Shown here: piece by piece, positions 1-10,215 of the stretch | Layout: each line of letters begins with the position of its first letter | Numbering within the stretch: position 1 is the first letter of the stretch | Origin: Sinelater perroti | Taxonomy: Eukaryota > Arthropoda > Insecta > Coleoptera > Elateridae | Direction: 5' to 3' | NCBI GenBank assembly: GCA_036346155.1 | Contig: JARFIY010000360.1 | Span: 124,001-188,000 of the forward strand | Length of the DNA stretch: 64,000 nt | The notes under the pieces: model-generated | What the model was told of the DNA's origin: nothing | What the model saw: only the letters and a program-made list of their open reading frames with translations | The model's database searches: none | Translations under genes and position numbers: made by a program

Positions 1-131
1 ATCTCTTTGTCGGTCTTTTCGACCATTTGGTCCATATCGCGTGTACGAAGCTGAACTAACAAGGAACTTCTACGTTGGACATTTACCGCCTTGACCACTA
101 AAACGAAGAACACGACTTTTTTGAGTCCCAT
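1..131 (-). other. Small ORF open to left edge, secreted or membrane-like N-terminus
   Basis: Reading leftward from an ATG at 131-129, a frame stays open for 43 codons to the window edge. It starts MGLKKVVFFVLVVKAVNVQ, a signal-peptide-like hydrophobic run, followed by a charged segment. Base composition here is clearly less AT-rich than the next 700 bases. It does not match the CngL residues expected after S4. It could be an exon or a TE fragment. I do not recognise it and cannot see its other end. Confidence 0.25.
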
Positions 132-966
132 TGACGCACTTATCAATCGCTGACACTCTTCACTTCTTGTTCGGACTTATTTTATAATTTTTTAGCAGCC
201 ACGCTTTGCAACTATTTATTAATAGATTATATGCTGACATAATTATTATTAAGGTGTTTAACAATAAGTACAGTTTATTAAATCAATTATAATTAAGAAA
301 TGACTACATTTACTATTAGTTATATATGTCACAATTTAGGCGATTGATTACTATCTGGCGCATAGAAAGGGAGGCGATATCACAACTAATGCAAGAGCGC
401 AATATCTTCCGGAGTCGGAACACTTATGTCCCTATTCTTAACAGTTATATAAATAACAAGAAAAAATAAAATATTTTCAACTACCAATTTAATTTATAAG
501 GTAGCATTTTCTTTAGAATTTTTTACAAAAATTTTTCATTTGGGGTAATTTAGGTAGAAGAGTAGTAAAAGACCGTAAAAGCGTATTTTTTATCTTATGA
601 CTCCCAACATTATATATTAAATTCTAACTTTTGGTAGATAATTTGCGAGAAATTATAGCAGCCCGATTAGGCAATTATAAATAGATTTTCTTATGTTCGT
701 CGAAAATAAGATAGCAGTCTTCGGAAATTTTATGCCACTTTACATAAGAAGTACTAAACCATTGATCGGTATTCAATGTCACGTTCTGCTTAAATTAAAA
801 ATAAGTTTACCTCGCTGTTGTTCTACGAAATTAAAACTAAAATACCGTAAAGTGCATCAGCGTATACAAACTGGTTTTAGTGTTGAAAATTAAAACGTTG
901 TTGTACATAAAGCATTCTTGCTAATTTTTTGTTACCCTTTTCAACAGAATTAATAATACAGCTCAC

Positions 967-1215
967 CTTTAAAAACCGTGGAAAGCGCAGGATAGGGTGG
1001 GTCCCGAAGCGAACCTGCAGGATGTCGAGCGGGGTGAGAGCAGCTAAGTCCAAGAGAAAGGCACGTGATTTCAGATAGTGTCCGGCTAGCTTTTTGTAGT
1101 TGTACACCATCAGCCCCTGTTCCAGATAACCCGTCCGCAGCTGGACTCCAATGTCCAAGATAAATATTATGTCACTGGTCAGGTCGCACACCATCCAGAA
1201 TCTTCCCAGCATCTC
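967..1215 (-). CDS. CngL: CngL exon 5 (S2 to start of S4), partial gene
   Basis: This exon encodes 83 residues (198-280 of the reconstructed N-terminus) of a cyclic-nucleotide-gated cation channel, a plasma-membrane channel opened by cGMP or cAMP. It opens after a polypyrimidine acceptor (ttttgtttcag) at 1217-1216 and ends at AAG|gtgagc, phase 0 at both ends. S2 is the hydrophobic stretch after FWMVCDL. The family hallmark RTGYLEQGLMV follows in the S2-S3 loop. S3 is AFLLDLAALTPLDIL, and LRFPRFLK begins S4. The next exon (rest of S4, S5, pore, S6) is not found in the first 960 bases and must lie beyond the left edge. The CNG family is clear. The CngL subtype rests on recalled similarity of the cytoplasmic N-terminus to insect CngL. 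Confidence 0.93.
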
Positions 1216-1904
1216 CTGAAACAAAAGTTGCTTCAGGCGAAACAATAGATGTCAAAGAGAGATTTAAGATTAATGGAACGCCAATCAAGGGGCCGGAGCT
1301 CCTTATCTGTCTACATTTTATTTAATAGCGGCGCTAATATACATCAATAAATTCAACCCATATTTGGTTCAGAGTTTCGTCGACAATTAAAAAAAAATGA
1401 GCCAATCATATTTTTATCACTTATATCTAAGCATGATGACATTCGTTCAGCTATATTCGGTTTCACATAAATCAAAGTTGTGCTACATGCGCCTACTAAC
1501 GACAAGAATTGGCCAGGTAGTGCATGAAGTACCGATAGGTGTCGCAAACTGTCTAATTACTTCACGATAATTTATATTTTGACCTATAACAAGTCAACCG
1601 TGACCTAAATCAAAAATCTAAAACCTTTATGCGAGGTTTGGCAACAAACCGGTTCGAATGAAGGATTAACCTTTTAAATTGGTTCATAACCGTTGGAGGA
1701 GTTGCAATGTTAGTTACAAACAAACAAACGCACATAGTTTCATTTTTGCAGTTGTATATACCGTGAAGACTAATTTTTGGTTTAATGTGTTTGTTAAATA
1801 TAATTTTAAAAAATTAAAAATTGCATGTCTATATGAATGAAGTATGACAGTTGTGATTTATCTACAGAGATAAACCAAAATATTCTGAAATAAGTCCGCA
1901 TTAC

Positions 1905-2180
1905 CTGGAACTCGGGAAAGCTCTGACGAACGATCAGGGTCCACATGTTGTACAGCAAGCAGACGGTAACTACCATTAACCAATAAAAATAAAAATTCTC
2001 ATCTGGGTTGACGACGGTCAGGGGCTTCTTCTTCATCCGCCTTCGCCTTCGAGGAGCCGACTTCGAGTCGTCCGCGTTCCCGCCTTCGCTCCCAGTGTCC
2101 TCCACGGTCTCCTGCGCTTCGGGGATTTGTCGCGTGGAAAATCTCTTCAAAAACGAATCTTCTCGCTTCAGAGGAGGTTT
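1905..2180 (-). CDS. CngL: CngL exon 4 (cytoplasmic N-terminus and S1)
   Basis: This exon supplies 92 codons (residues 106-197). The acceptor is cctttag|AAA, immediately after an in-frame TAG that lies in the intron, and the donor is CAG|gtaatg at 1904-1903. Both boundaries are phase 0, matching exons 3 and 5. Residues 106-165 are charged and probably disordered, with the conserved-looking block KREDSFLKRFSTRQIPE and then the basic cluster APRRRRRMKKK. S1 is NFYFYWLMVVTVCLLYNMW at about residues 167-186. Joining it to exon 5 gives FPEFQ-EMLGRFW, a seamless S1-S2 loop. The intron to exon 5 is about 690 bp and AT-rich. Confidence 0.92.
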
Positions 2181-4228
2181 CTAAAGGTCGAAACAAGCAT
2201 ATGTTAATACTTAACACTGTAGGTGACTCCAAACGCATTCAATTGCGGTTGCGTGCTAGTTTTGTGTACATAAAAATTTAAATGGAAACGAAATTTTTTG
2301 CGGCAGTTTATTTCTAATAAATTATTTTATTTTTGTGTGAAACTTTCGTGATCGCAAATAGTTTTGTTTCCAAGTAAAGAAGTTTTAATATTGATAGTAC
2401 AAAGAATATAGATACCCAAGTTATTTATAAGATTGTCCAAACGGTTTATGACCGATATCAAAAATAATAGTTTTATACATGAATTGATTCGAAAACAGTA
2501 ACTAGTTTTCAAAATAAAGGCCATTATCTTCCACAATGCTTTACCATCGTTACGGATGCACAAACATTGTTGAAAGTTTGTTCGTATTTAAAATTATGCA
2601 TATAGAACATAGTGTTAAATTTCAAGTTATTTTGAGCCTAGAAGTCAGTCGGCAAGTCTTCGTTGTTATAAATAACGTTTTTGCGTAAATGTTGATTGAC
2701 ATCGTTGAATGGATCATTTGCTCTCGGAGAGTTGAAGTAATCTAGTATAATAACGTGGTAGTTGGCAAGTATTTCACCAATCAAGTTTTTAAGTTCTTCA
2801 TTATAATATTCTTCTTAATTTTGCTATGTTAGGTTTATAAACACTGGTCACATGCAAATATTTCTTATCGATTTTTAAAACAACCTACATAAATCTTTCA
2901 TAGTTTATTTCATCAATATGTGTTTACACGCCCACCCTTGTCCCCGTATTATTTTTTTCTATTGTGAATGAAGATGTAATTCTTAATTTGTACCAAACCT
3001 TTATCTTTCTTTTTTGTCTCTGAAATGCTTTAAGTTAGTTGTTAGTCATTAGTGGATAAAAAGGGGGGGTTTATTTATTATTATTACTCAAATGTTAAAA
3101 TTAACGTTTTTCTATATCCGTTTGATGATCGAATTTTCCATATGGTTCCTGATTTCTTTACTTTTTATTTTTTATCCATTTTCTTTTCATTTCTACTACA
3201 CTTTTCTCTTTTGATTTTTAATTTTATATTTACCAAGTAATAATCACATTCTGTTTCCCTCCAGTCTTGTTAATGTTGTGTTCGATATATTTGCCGATAT
3301 ATTGGTTTACTAGGAGAAAAGTCATTTGTTATATTTTTGCTATCTGTGATATCTTTACGTATATCAAATAAAGTCTTGATATCTTTGTGTGACTTAACTC
3401 CACTTTACAATTTTTTATTATTACTTGTTTTTTTTCTTTGCTCTCTGTATTTGGAAAGTATATTTATCGCAAATTTCTTATTACTACATTTTTTTTTAAA
3501 TTTTAAAACTACTTCGAACAAAACCTGTTCTTCCTTTTTAACTTTTGTGCTGCTCGCTAAATTATTAAGTGTCCCTTTTCCCCCCACACTGGCTGCATTG
3601 AACCTTCGTTAAATTTATAACTTTCGGAAGTCAAATAACATTGCTTAGCTATTCTATGTTTAACTTGCTCGAGTCTGTGCAACTTTTTTCTCCAGCCATT
3701 AGTTACTTCAACATCCTGCGCTCAGCCTGTGTGTTTTGCTAAGTTGATAGGAAGTTGGAAATTGCAGTTGTAATGCCAGAATCTGGCGAGTAGTAGTCCC
3801 GCCGCAATCACTGATTGGATCGAAAAATCCGACCCGAACGAGTAATTAAGTCTTTGACCGAAATTAAATTAATTTGTGAAGGTACATTAAGTGCGCCCCC
3901 GAAAGCATCTACACCTGAAATTGAATGGAATGGAATCCATATAATATCTGTATTACGGAGGATTAGTCGAGATTTCGACTGTTACCTTTGGTTAATTCCT
4001 TTGGGATGTTGCTGCCTCACTTAAATTAGATTCTAAGAGTTCAGGAGTGCGCTCTTAGGTCTCCATGATACTTTATTTTTTCGTTTCTAATTCAAATTAT
4101 TATGTGAATAACCACCACTATTGGGTTTTAATGCACGCAAAATTACACAAAAATAACGTTTAGTAATTAAACAGACATATTTTAGATTCCTTACCTTAAA
4201 TCAACTTAAAGCTAAATATTGTGTATAC
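2181..4228 (-). other. CngL intron 3, AT-rich
   Basis: This is the intron between CngL exons 3 and 4. It is mostly AT-rich with long T runs at 3000-3600. The only notable stretch is a less AT-rich patch around 3780-4020 that holds a candidate terminal-exon-like reading frame, listed separately. Confidence 0.6.
3808..3914 (-). other. Exon-like reading frame inside CngL intron
   Basis: A good acceptor (ccattcaatttcag) precedes a reading frame of 34 codons that begins VDAFGGALNVPSQINLIS, ends LITRSGRIFRSNQ and stops at TGA (3808-3810). It needs incoming phase 1, so it cannot follow CngL exon 3, which ends in phase 0. It could be a retroelement C-terminus or a remnant of another gene. The opposite strand is also open over most of this patch, so the orientation is not certain. 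Confidence 0.25.
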
Positions 4229-4295
4229 CTTTTGCATTGCCGAAGATATTTGGACTGTTGTTCTGAGCTTCATCCATCTTTGATTAGACTTTGTC
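4229..4295 (-). CDS. CngL: CngL exon 3 (small exon, cytoplasmic N-terminus)
   Basis: This 67-nt exon was found by following reading phase between the flanking exons. The acceptor tgctctttatgattacag is strong. One leading G completes an Arg codon left open (AG) by the preceding exon. It then reads 22 codons (TKSNQRWMKLRTTVQISS, then AMQK) and ends phase 0 at AAG|gtatac, as exon 4 requires. The sequence agrees with what I recall of insect CngL just upstream of the KREDSFLKRF block. The phase match on both sides and the good splice sites make it convincing despite its small size. Confidence 0.85.
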
Positions 4296-4705
4296 CTGTA
4301 ATCATAAAGAGCAGATAGGATCAAATTTGCAAATTTTAATGTAGCAAAACACCTATGCAGTTCAAAGATAGTCTGACTAAGAAGTATTAAGTAGGTCACA
4401 TACTAGTAATCAATAATATACGGCAAGCTGAAAAAATACTGATACCCATACAGCATATCCTTTTACAAAAAACTATCAACAAAAGTCAAAGCTGCTCCTC
4501 GAAGCAAAACCACTTACTGTGTCAAGTGGGGCTTATTGTCAAAAGCAACTTTGAATTCTATTTACGACAAAAACAACAGTTGAGAAGTAGTAACAGACTG
4601 TAATTAACAGTTTCAGTAAATTGTAGGCCACCAAACAGCAAACAGAGCTTGAAAACTATGTGAAGGAAAAGGAACGAGTACTGTAATTTGAAATGTATGC
4701 ACAAC

Positions 4706-4822
4706 CTCTTGATTTTGCGTAGGGAGTGATAGTACGCCATGACCGCCCGAATGTTCTTCCAGCTTTGAGTCGCCCCTTTTGTCGACTCTTCTACAAATCC
4801 TTTCTTCTCTTCGTTCTCATTT
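4706..4822 (-). CDS. CngL: CngL exon 2, possible cassette exon
   Basis: This 117-nt candidate exon (39 codons) has an acceptor at tatacttgcag. Its first base completes the AG left by exon 1 to Arg, and its final AG is completed by the G of exon 3. It encodes a charged start (NENEEKKGFVEES) and a basic amphipathic stretch (SWKNIRAVMAYYHSLRKIKR) resembling a calmodulin-binding or IQ-like helix. Splicing exon 1 directly to exon 3 would also keep frame, so this exon is symmetrical and could be alternative. Its weakness is the donor AG|gttgtg, far from consensus. The phase and composition support it, but transcript evidence is lacking. Confidence 0.6.
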
Positions 4823-5102
4823 CTGCAAGTATACCCTTCTGATCGGATATTTACAAATACTCGTGTGTTATATTCTTAAAAGAAACAAATGCATTTGTGT
4901 GTGTACTTTAAAATTGATTATTAAATGCGTTTGTTTTGTCTAATATAGAATAAAAAAATCTAAGGATAAGGTAACTGTGACTTTTTATAATAAAGGCTGA
5001 TGTTTGAACTCCAACGCTTCGTGGCTGCAGTGCTCTTTGCAAGAGCACAACTACGCCGTACTACATACGAGTATTTCATTGTCCATAAATTGAGCTCCTT
5101 AC

Positions 5103-5278
5103 CTAGTGTTAGGGCTCTTATCAGATTCGTTGGCGTTAGAAGAGTCTTCTTCCTCGCGACTGGTGTTGTGAGACCGGGGAGACTGCAACGGGGTGTGAGC
5201 GTCATCCGAACTCCCGTTGTCGCCTCTTGCCATTGTTTTATCACCACCCACATTTTCGTTCGCACCGAGGGGTTCTAG
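5103..5278 (-). CDS. CngL: CngL exon 1 with probable start codon
   Basis: This exon runs from an acceptor (ctcattttgttccag) to a strong donor, AG|gtaagg, phase 2. The frame opens at the acceptor, but the likely start is the ATG at 5233-5231 (context aaaacaATGGC). That gives MARGDNGSSDDAHTPLQSPR followed by an acidic, serine-rich tail (SREEEDSSNANESDKSPNT). Starting there, exons 1-5 together contain 840 coding bases (280 codons) with no stop. The acceptor at 5279-5280 implies an upstream exon, either 5' UTR or additional coding sequence. This first segment is low-complexity and less conserved, so the exact start is uncertain. Confidence 0.72.
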
Positions 5279-5289
5279 CTGGAACAAAA

Positions 5290-7130
5290 TGAGGATATAT
5301 AAGAATGGTGAGCTTTATTATTTCACTGTCGTAACAAACGAGTTAATCATGGAGTTTATGAGAAAGCTAGTGCAGCCCTGTTTGTTTTATAGCCTCTCAA
5401 CTTAAAAGATACGGTAAACGTAGACTTAAAGTTCAATAACATACTGAGAGGATAAGAATGAATGGAAATGCACACCGAGATTCAGTTAAAGTCTTTGAAA
5501 CAATTTCTGTTAATCTTTACAAACGAATAAGCTTTTAAAATTTAAAACTATAAAATTTAGTGCCATATATGCCCACTCAAGCAGATAAGTAGTGGTTCGG
5601 CTTTGCCTTGATAAGTAAGTGAAGTCGTTTTATCCATGTGCTTCATATTAAGATATTGATAGTTGAAAGTAACTGTTATTAAAATTTTATTATTGCTAAC
5701 ATATTTAACCCTCTACCACTTCTATCTTATTATGCAATATTGACGAAATCTTGTAGAGTTGCTGGAGCATAGATATGTTTTTAAAGTTTTACTCCGTATA
5801 AACCCAATTATGGAATGGGATCAATGGAAGGTTTGCTAAGACAGGTCGCAACCTAAACCAATAACTCATAACATAACTGCGACGCGACCGAGCGGGTTTT
5901 ATCTCTTCCGGGCTCTTGCCAGGTTAGTAATGTCGTCTTTTCGCTTTGTTGTTGAAGGTAACGCAAAACGCCACTTTTACGGCATTTCCTAATGACCTCC
6001 GCTCCTAATCGGGTCGCGCCGATAGCCCACTTAAACCCATGTCGCGTTAACTGCACCTCTATTATATAATTGCGTAAGGACGCGTCAGTTGCCTCACGTC
6101 TGCGGTGTCAAGGGAAACGAGATTTAGCGAGGCCCGTGAGAGTAATGCATTTGTAATGGAGAAACTGATACATGTGATACATACGGCTAGCCCGACTTGC
6201 AAAAATTCACCATGTGCCATACATACAGATACGCAAAAAAATCTCGGATTTGCTCAATCCACTTAAGGCATATTTATCACATACGAGGTGTGCAGCTTCT
6301 TATCGTCCAACCTATCCTCACTGACGTCGTTTTGTAGTTTTTGGTTAGGAGGAGCTGTATTTTTTTATTTTATGTGTTGTTCAATGCTCTAGACTTTCCT
6401 ATTATACTTTTTTTAGTCGGCTCTTCTCTTTGTTCCAATATTTTATAGAATTTTATTTATAACTAAAATTGTATGTTCTATTTCAGTGTTTTTTATTTTA
6501 TTTTCAAAATTGGGAGAAAATCGGGATTTCTGAATGTTTATAGTTTTGTTGGGTTTATCGTAGTTTACAGTGACGTTGGAACATATTGGAAATTACATTT
6601 CATATAGATGTTGATATACATTTTGTGGTATAAAGAGAATGTTGTAATATTAAGTAAAAAATAAATTAAATGTTTAGAGTCTTTTGCATAAGTGTTTTGT
6701 TAATTTAATATAATCAGAACGCCTGGTGACATAATGTCAAGTATAAATATATAAATATATAAATATATAAATATATAAAGCATGCCCCCAAGAGAGAGTT
6801 TTATCGTCTTTTCTGTAAAACGTAGCAGCGCCTTAGCACTCTGTTAAAACTATTACAATGCTAGGTAGAAATAACTTTCCAAGAGAACTTTAAAGGTAAA
6901 TTATCAGAAAAGGACTCTGATGCCAATTTAGCTAATAAGTATATTAGGTCAGTTAAACCTATCAAAGGTAGAGAGCTAGTGATCAGCATAAAAAAAAACG
7001 TAAAATAGTAGCTAGTTGCAGGTAGATAGAGAACGACTAATTCATACTGCTAGAGATCGATGGAAGTATGCCATGCTAATCGTCAACCTCGGTATTACCT
7101 GAGATGGCTCCAGGAAAGAGAAACCTATTA
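5290..7130. other. Upstream region of CngL; CpG-rich patch at about 5850-6210
   Basis: No gene is recognised. Between about 5850 and 6210 the sequence becomes markedly richer in G+C and CpG than its surroundings. This lies about 0.6-1 kb upstream of CngL exon 1 and could hold a promoter or 5' UTR exon. A short tandem repeat of AAATATAT occupies 6742-6779. The rest is AT-rich without support for features. Confidence 0.35.
6742..6779. repeat. Tandem repeat (ATAAATAT)n
   Basis: Four and a half near-perfect copies of an 8-bp ATAAATAT-type unit are seen directly. Confidence 0.9.
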
Positions 7131-7139
7131 TATTTATTC

Positions 7140-8066
7140 AATGAATAAGTATAAATGAGCCTGTAGGCTAAGTATCTTGGAATGATTTTGTATAAAAAAC
7201 TAACTTACAATTTACATTTAAAACAATTATAAGACTTTGGCCAAACATGATATATTGGTTGTACTCTGCTGTGGTAAGAGTTATGGTAACTTATGGATTG
7301 CTAGTATAGTGTTGTAAAGCAAAATAGGGCTAGGCTAGACTTTTATATACATTTATAAGTGCAATATAAAGTACTCCAATCACAACCAATAAAGTATTAA
7401 CATTGCTTTTTTTGGACCTTTAGTTAATAGAATGGATTTCTATAAGTTTAAATATAATAAATCAGAAAATTAGTTTAATTCCTAAAAATTTTTACAAATT
7501 CATTACTGGAAATGATCAGTAATAATCTCATATATAGGCAACACTTTAATAGTCTTTAAAATATAACTTTAAACTAAAAATTAAAGAGTTATATATGAAC
7601 ACCATCGGACAGGAAAACTAATCTGATACACAGATGAGTCTAAACCAAAAGTGATAGTAAAAGTGAGATATATGAGGAACTCAAATACTAAAATGAAGGC
7701 AAGTATGATTTCTTATAGGTTATAATGTAATGGAAACTGGCAAGTTCGCTAGCCTCCTGAGTGAATAGTGACATTAGGAGTTCCACAAAATTTTAAAATT
7801 CGCCTTTTCTGAAATAAAATACTTGTACGCAGACTAATCTAATATAAAGACGAATCAAAAACCACAGTGACAGTAGGGCTGGAACATATAGGACTACTCA
7901 TTTTAATGAATATATATCTCCGGCAATCATTATTGTTTCAAATGCAAATTGACGATATAGACATTTTACATTACACAGCATGTGAATACTTCTTTCAAAT
8001 CCTGAAAATTCAAAAAAGCATGTTTGGAAATAGTAAAACTCGGAATCGGCGTGTTGTACGTGTGTG
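7140..8066 (+). mobile_element. Degraded LINE 3' part with RNase H-like domain
   Basis: Broken reading frames resemble the C-terminal part of an I/R1-type non-LTR retrotransposon. Around 7160 the fragment AKYLGMILYKKLTY matches the RT thumb motif (KYLGV.LD.KLTW). At 7250-7310 PKHDILVVLCCGKSYGNL matches the following region. YTDESK-like motifs, the RNase H start, occur near 7617 and 7845. After the second, a frame of about 66 codons contains FQMQIDDID, resembling RNase H (FQAEIYAI). The two YTDESK-like motifs suggest an internal duplication or two overlapping fragments. Frameshifts and stops are frequent, so this is an old relic. Confidence 0.55.
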
Positions 8067-8219
8067 ATTAAAAAAGAATAACGGTCACTAATATATATTA
8101 AACAACTCTAAGAAAAAGAGAAAAAAGATCTAGTTAAAAGAAAATTAAAAGAAGAACTTTTAAAAAATTAAAAACTGAAGCACAATAAAGCAAGTTCAAA
8201 AGTAGAGTAATTGAAGTAA

Positions 8220-9232
8220 CAGAATAATATCTGGGAACATTAACTATGGGAAGGAAAAAACAAATGCTAGAATTAATGAACGATAAAGGAAAACAAAAAT
8301 AAAGATAAGATAATTATGGAAAAAGAATAGTGGATGCAAAAACAATGTGAAGAAATAGAAGAACCCAATAACAAACATGATGATTTTAAATTAAGTTAAA
8401 AAACTAAGTAGTTTTCGGAAACAATACCTTCTATGTAATACAGACAGATGTCAACGGTAAACATACATGTAATCCTAAAAATAAACTAGAAGAGAATATG
8501 TTGAAAACTTGTTTCATGACAACCGAGAGGAACCGCAACATGAAAATAACAGTAACACAACTGGCAAAATAATTAAATCAGTTGACAAATAAAACAATGG
8601 TTTACTACACGTAGATCTACTTAATAGAATATGTGATATAGGAAAAATTTCACAAGACTGGCAAAAATCCATATTTATTTCGAATAAAGAAATCCCAAAA
8701 TCATCTAATGACTACCAATTAGTAACCACGATGAGCGACGTCCTTAAAATACTTTTTGAAAACATGTTTATGTTAGTTTTACAAGCACTTAATGAATAAA
8801 TAAAGATAAATAGAGAAACAATAAATAATATCTGTTATTATTAACGATATTGTCATTATATCAGATTTGGGCATAGCATTACAAATATTAATAGACAGAG
8901 TCAACAATAAGTGTGAGAAATAATAATTGCAACTAGAACCAAGATTATAGTCATAGAAAAATAATAACATGTACTAATTTCGTTTAACATTAGCATGTAG
9001 CAGATAATCACAAATATTTAGGAATTTAGATAAACAAATATATGAAGAAAATAGTGGAAATTAAAAGTAGAATGTAAATAGCCAGAAGTACATTCCTCAA
9101 AAGAAAAAATATATTTTGTAATAGAAGTCTTTCTTACACTTTACAAATAAGTTTGGCGAAGGGTCATATCAGGTCTATACTCTTGTACGAAACAGAAACG
9201 TGAACGCTCATAGTGGTCGGTATAAATTACCC
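8220..9232 (+). mobile_element. Degraded LINE reverse transcriptase relic
   Basis: Successive frames match a non-LTR retrotransposon RT in the right order. ENLFHDNREEPQHEN is at about 8500. LLNRICDIGKISQDWQKS and EIPKSSNDYQLVT, the RT entry region, are at 8625-8740. DIVIISDLGIALQILIDRVN, a decayed YADD-downstream block, is at 8850. STFLKRKNIFCNRSLSYTLQ with LLYETET, the C-terminal block, is at 9100-9210. The order of motifs fixes the plus orientation. It is riddled with stops and cannot be active. By style it resembles the fragment at 20.5-21.6 kb, so the two may belong to one family. Confidence 0.7.
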
Positions 9233-9797
9233 AGAGTCGTTTGAAATATGGCTCTGTGTTAGTGTCGGTTAGTTATTTAATTGCTTGTTATTACAATACA
9301 CGTTTTTGTTTACCCTCTAGGAACCTTGAACAAGGTAAAAGCTCTTCCTACATCTCATTGTTACAGTCGTAAAAAAAAACAATAAAGTTTTGATCATCTT
9401 TCAGGAGGTTTTAGCGCTGTAGATGTTTTACTGGAGCTTTACTGTTAGTTGTTATTTATTGAAAATGCAGTTACTAAAGCAGTTTATAGTATTGCAGGAA
9501 AACTTTATTACCAGGAAACTTCAATGGTGTTCAAACTTTTATGGAATCTCATTGTTCATTATTTTAGCACAATCACTATAAATGCGCGGTTGCTTGTTCT
9601 TTAAGCAAATATACGTTTTCTGTCACGATTTGTTAAGAGAAACTTATAAAAATCTTTTAAAACATCATTACTTATTTGAAATTCTTGGTAATTAAAGAGA
9701 AGAGTTGTGGTTGCCCTGCTGGATACCGCACAAAAAAGATTACTTGTATATTGATGTAAAAATTTTGTTTTCAAGTCACTATTGATCTTTTCAGCGG
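9233..9797. other. Unannotated AT-rich spacer
   Basis: I see no coding, RNA or repeat feature that I can support here. Confidence 0.5.
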
Positions 9798-10215
9798 ATC
9801 AGCTTTACTTTTATCATGTCCGTCGTCTGTCACGCCTTATAACTTTTGATCAAGGCAGCTTCCAAGCCAGAGACCAGCTTCTATTTCTGTCATTTCTGAC
9901 ATCTGTCACGCCTTATAATTTTTGATCTGTGATAGATAGAGGCATAACGGTTTCAGTATTCAACTAAGGACCATAAGTCAAGTCCAGACGCCAAAGATCA
10001 GCCTGATTGGAAAATCTCAAGATCGGTTTGACCGGAAGTGGCCGCAAAGTGTCCGGTTCCGGCCGTTAAATTTTTGCCGCTATTCACCTTCATTTAAATA
10101 TAATTCACTGTCATTCGTTTTAATAAAATTTTGTTAAACCCCATAGTTTAGCTTCATGCATAGGGTCCGCTCTGATTTACCTGTAAACCAAATATTTGTT
10201 TGTTTTAGAGAAAAG
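9798..10215 (-). repeat. Dispersed repeat A, copy 1
   Basis: Read on the minus strand, it matches three other segments of this window (17421-18190, 29790-30040, 31317-31745). One end carries a hairpin around TTTACAGGTAAA followed by GCGGACCCTATGCATGAA. The other carries two tandem units beginning GATCAAAA.TTATAAG. No coding capacity is evident. It is probably a non-autonomous mobile element. The class is undetermined. Confidence 0.8.

Noticed and set aside
3815..4024. Plus-strand 69-codon frame in the CngL intron
   Set aside because: It overlaps the minus-strand acceptor-led frame, has no splice or promoter context of its own and matches no family I know.
4558..4740. Minus-strand 60-codon frame starting MAYYHSLRKIKR
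   Set aside because: Only its first residues are real, as the end of CngL exon 2. The remainder is intron read-through.
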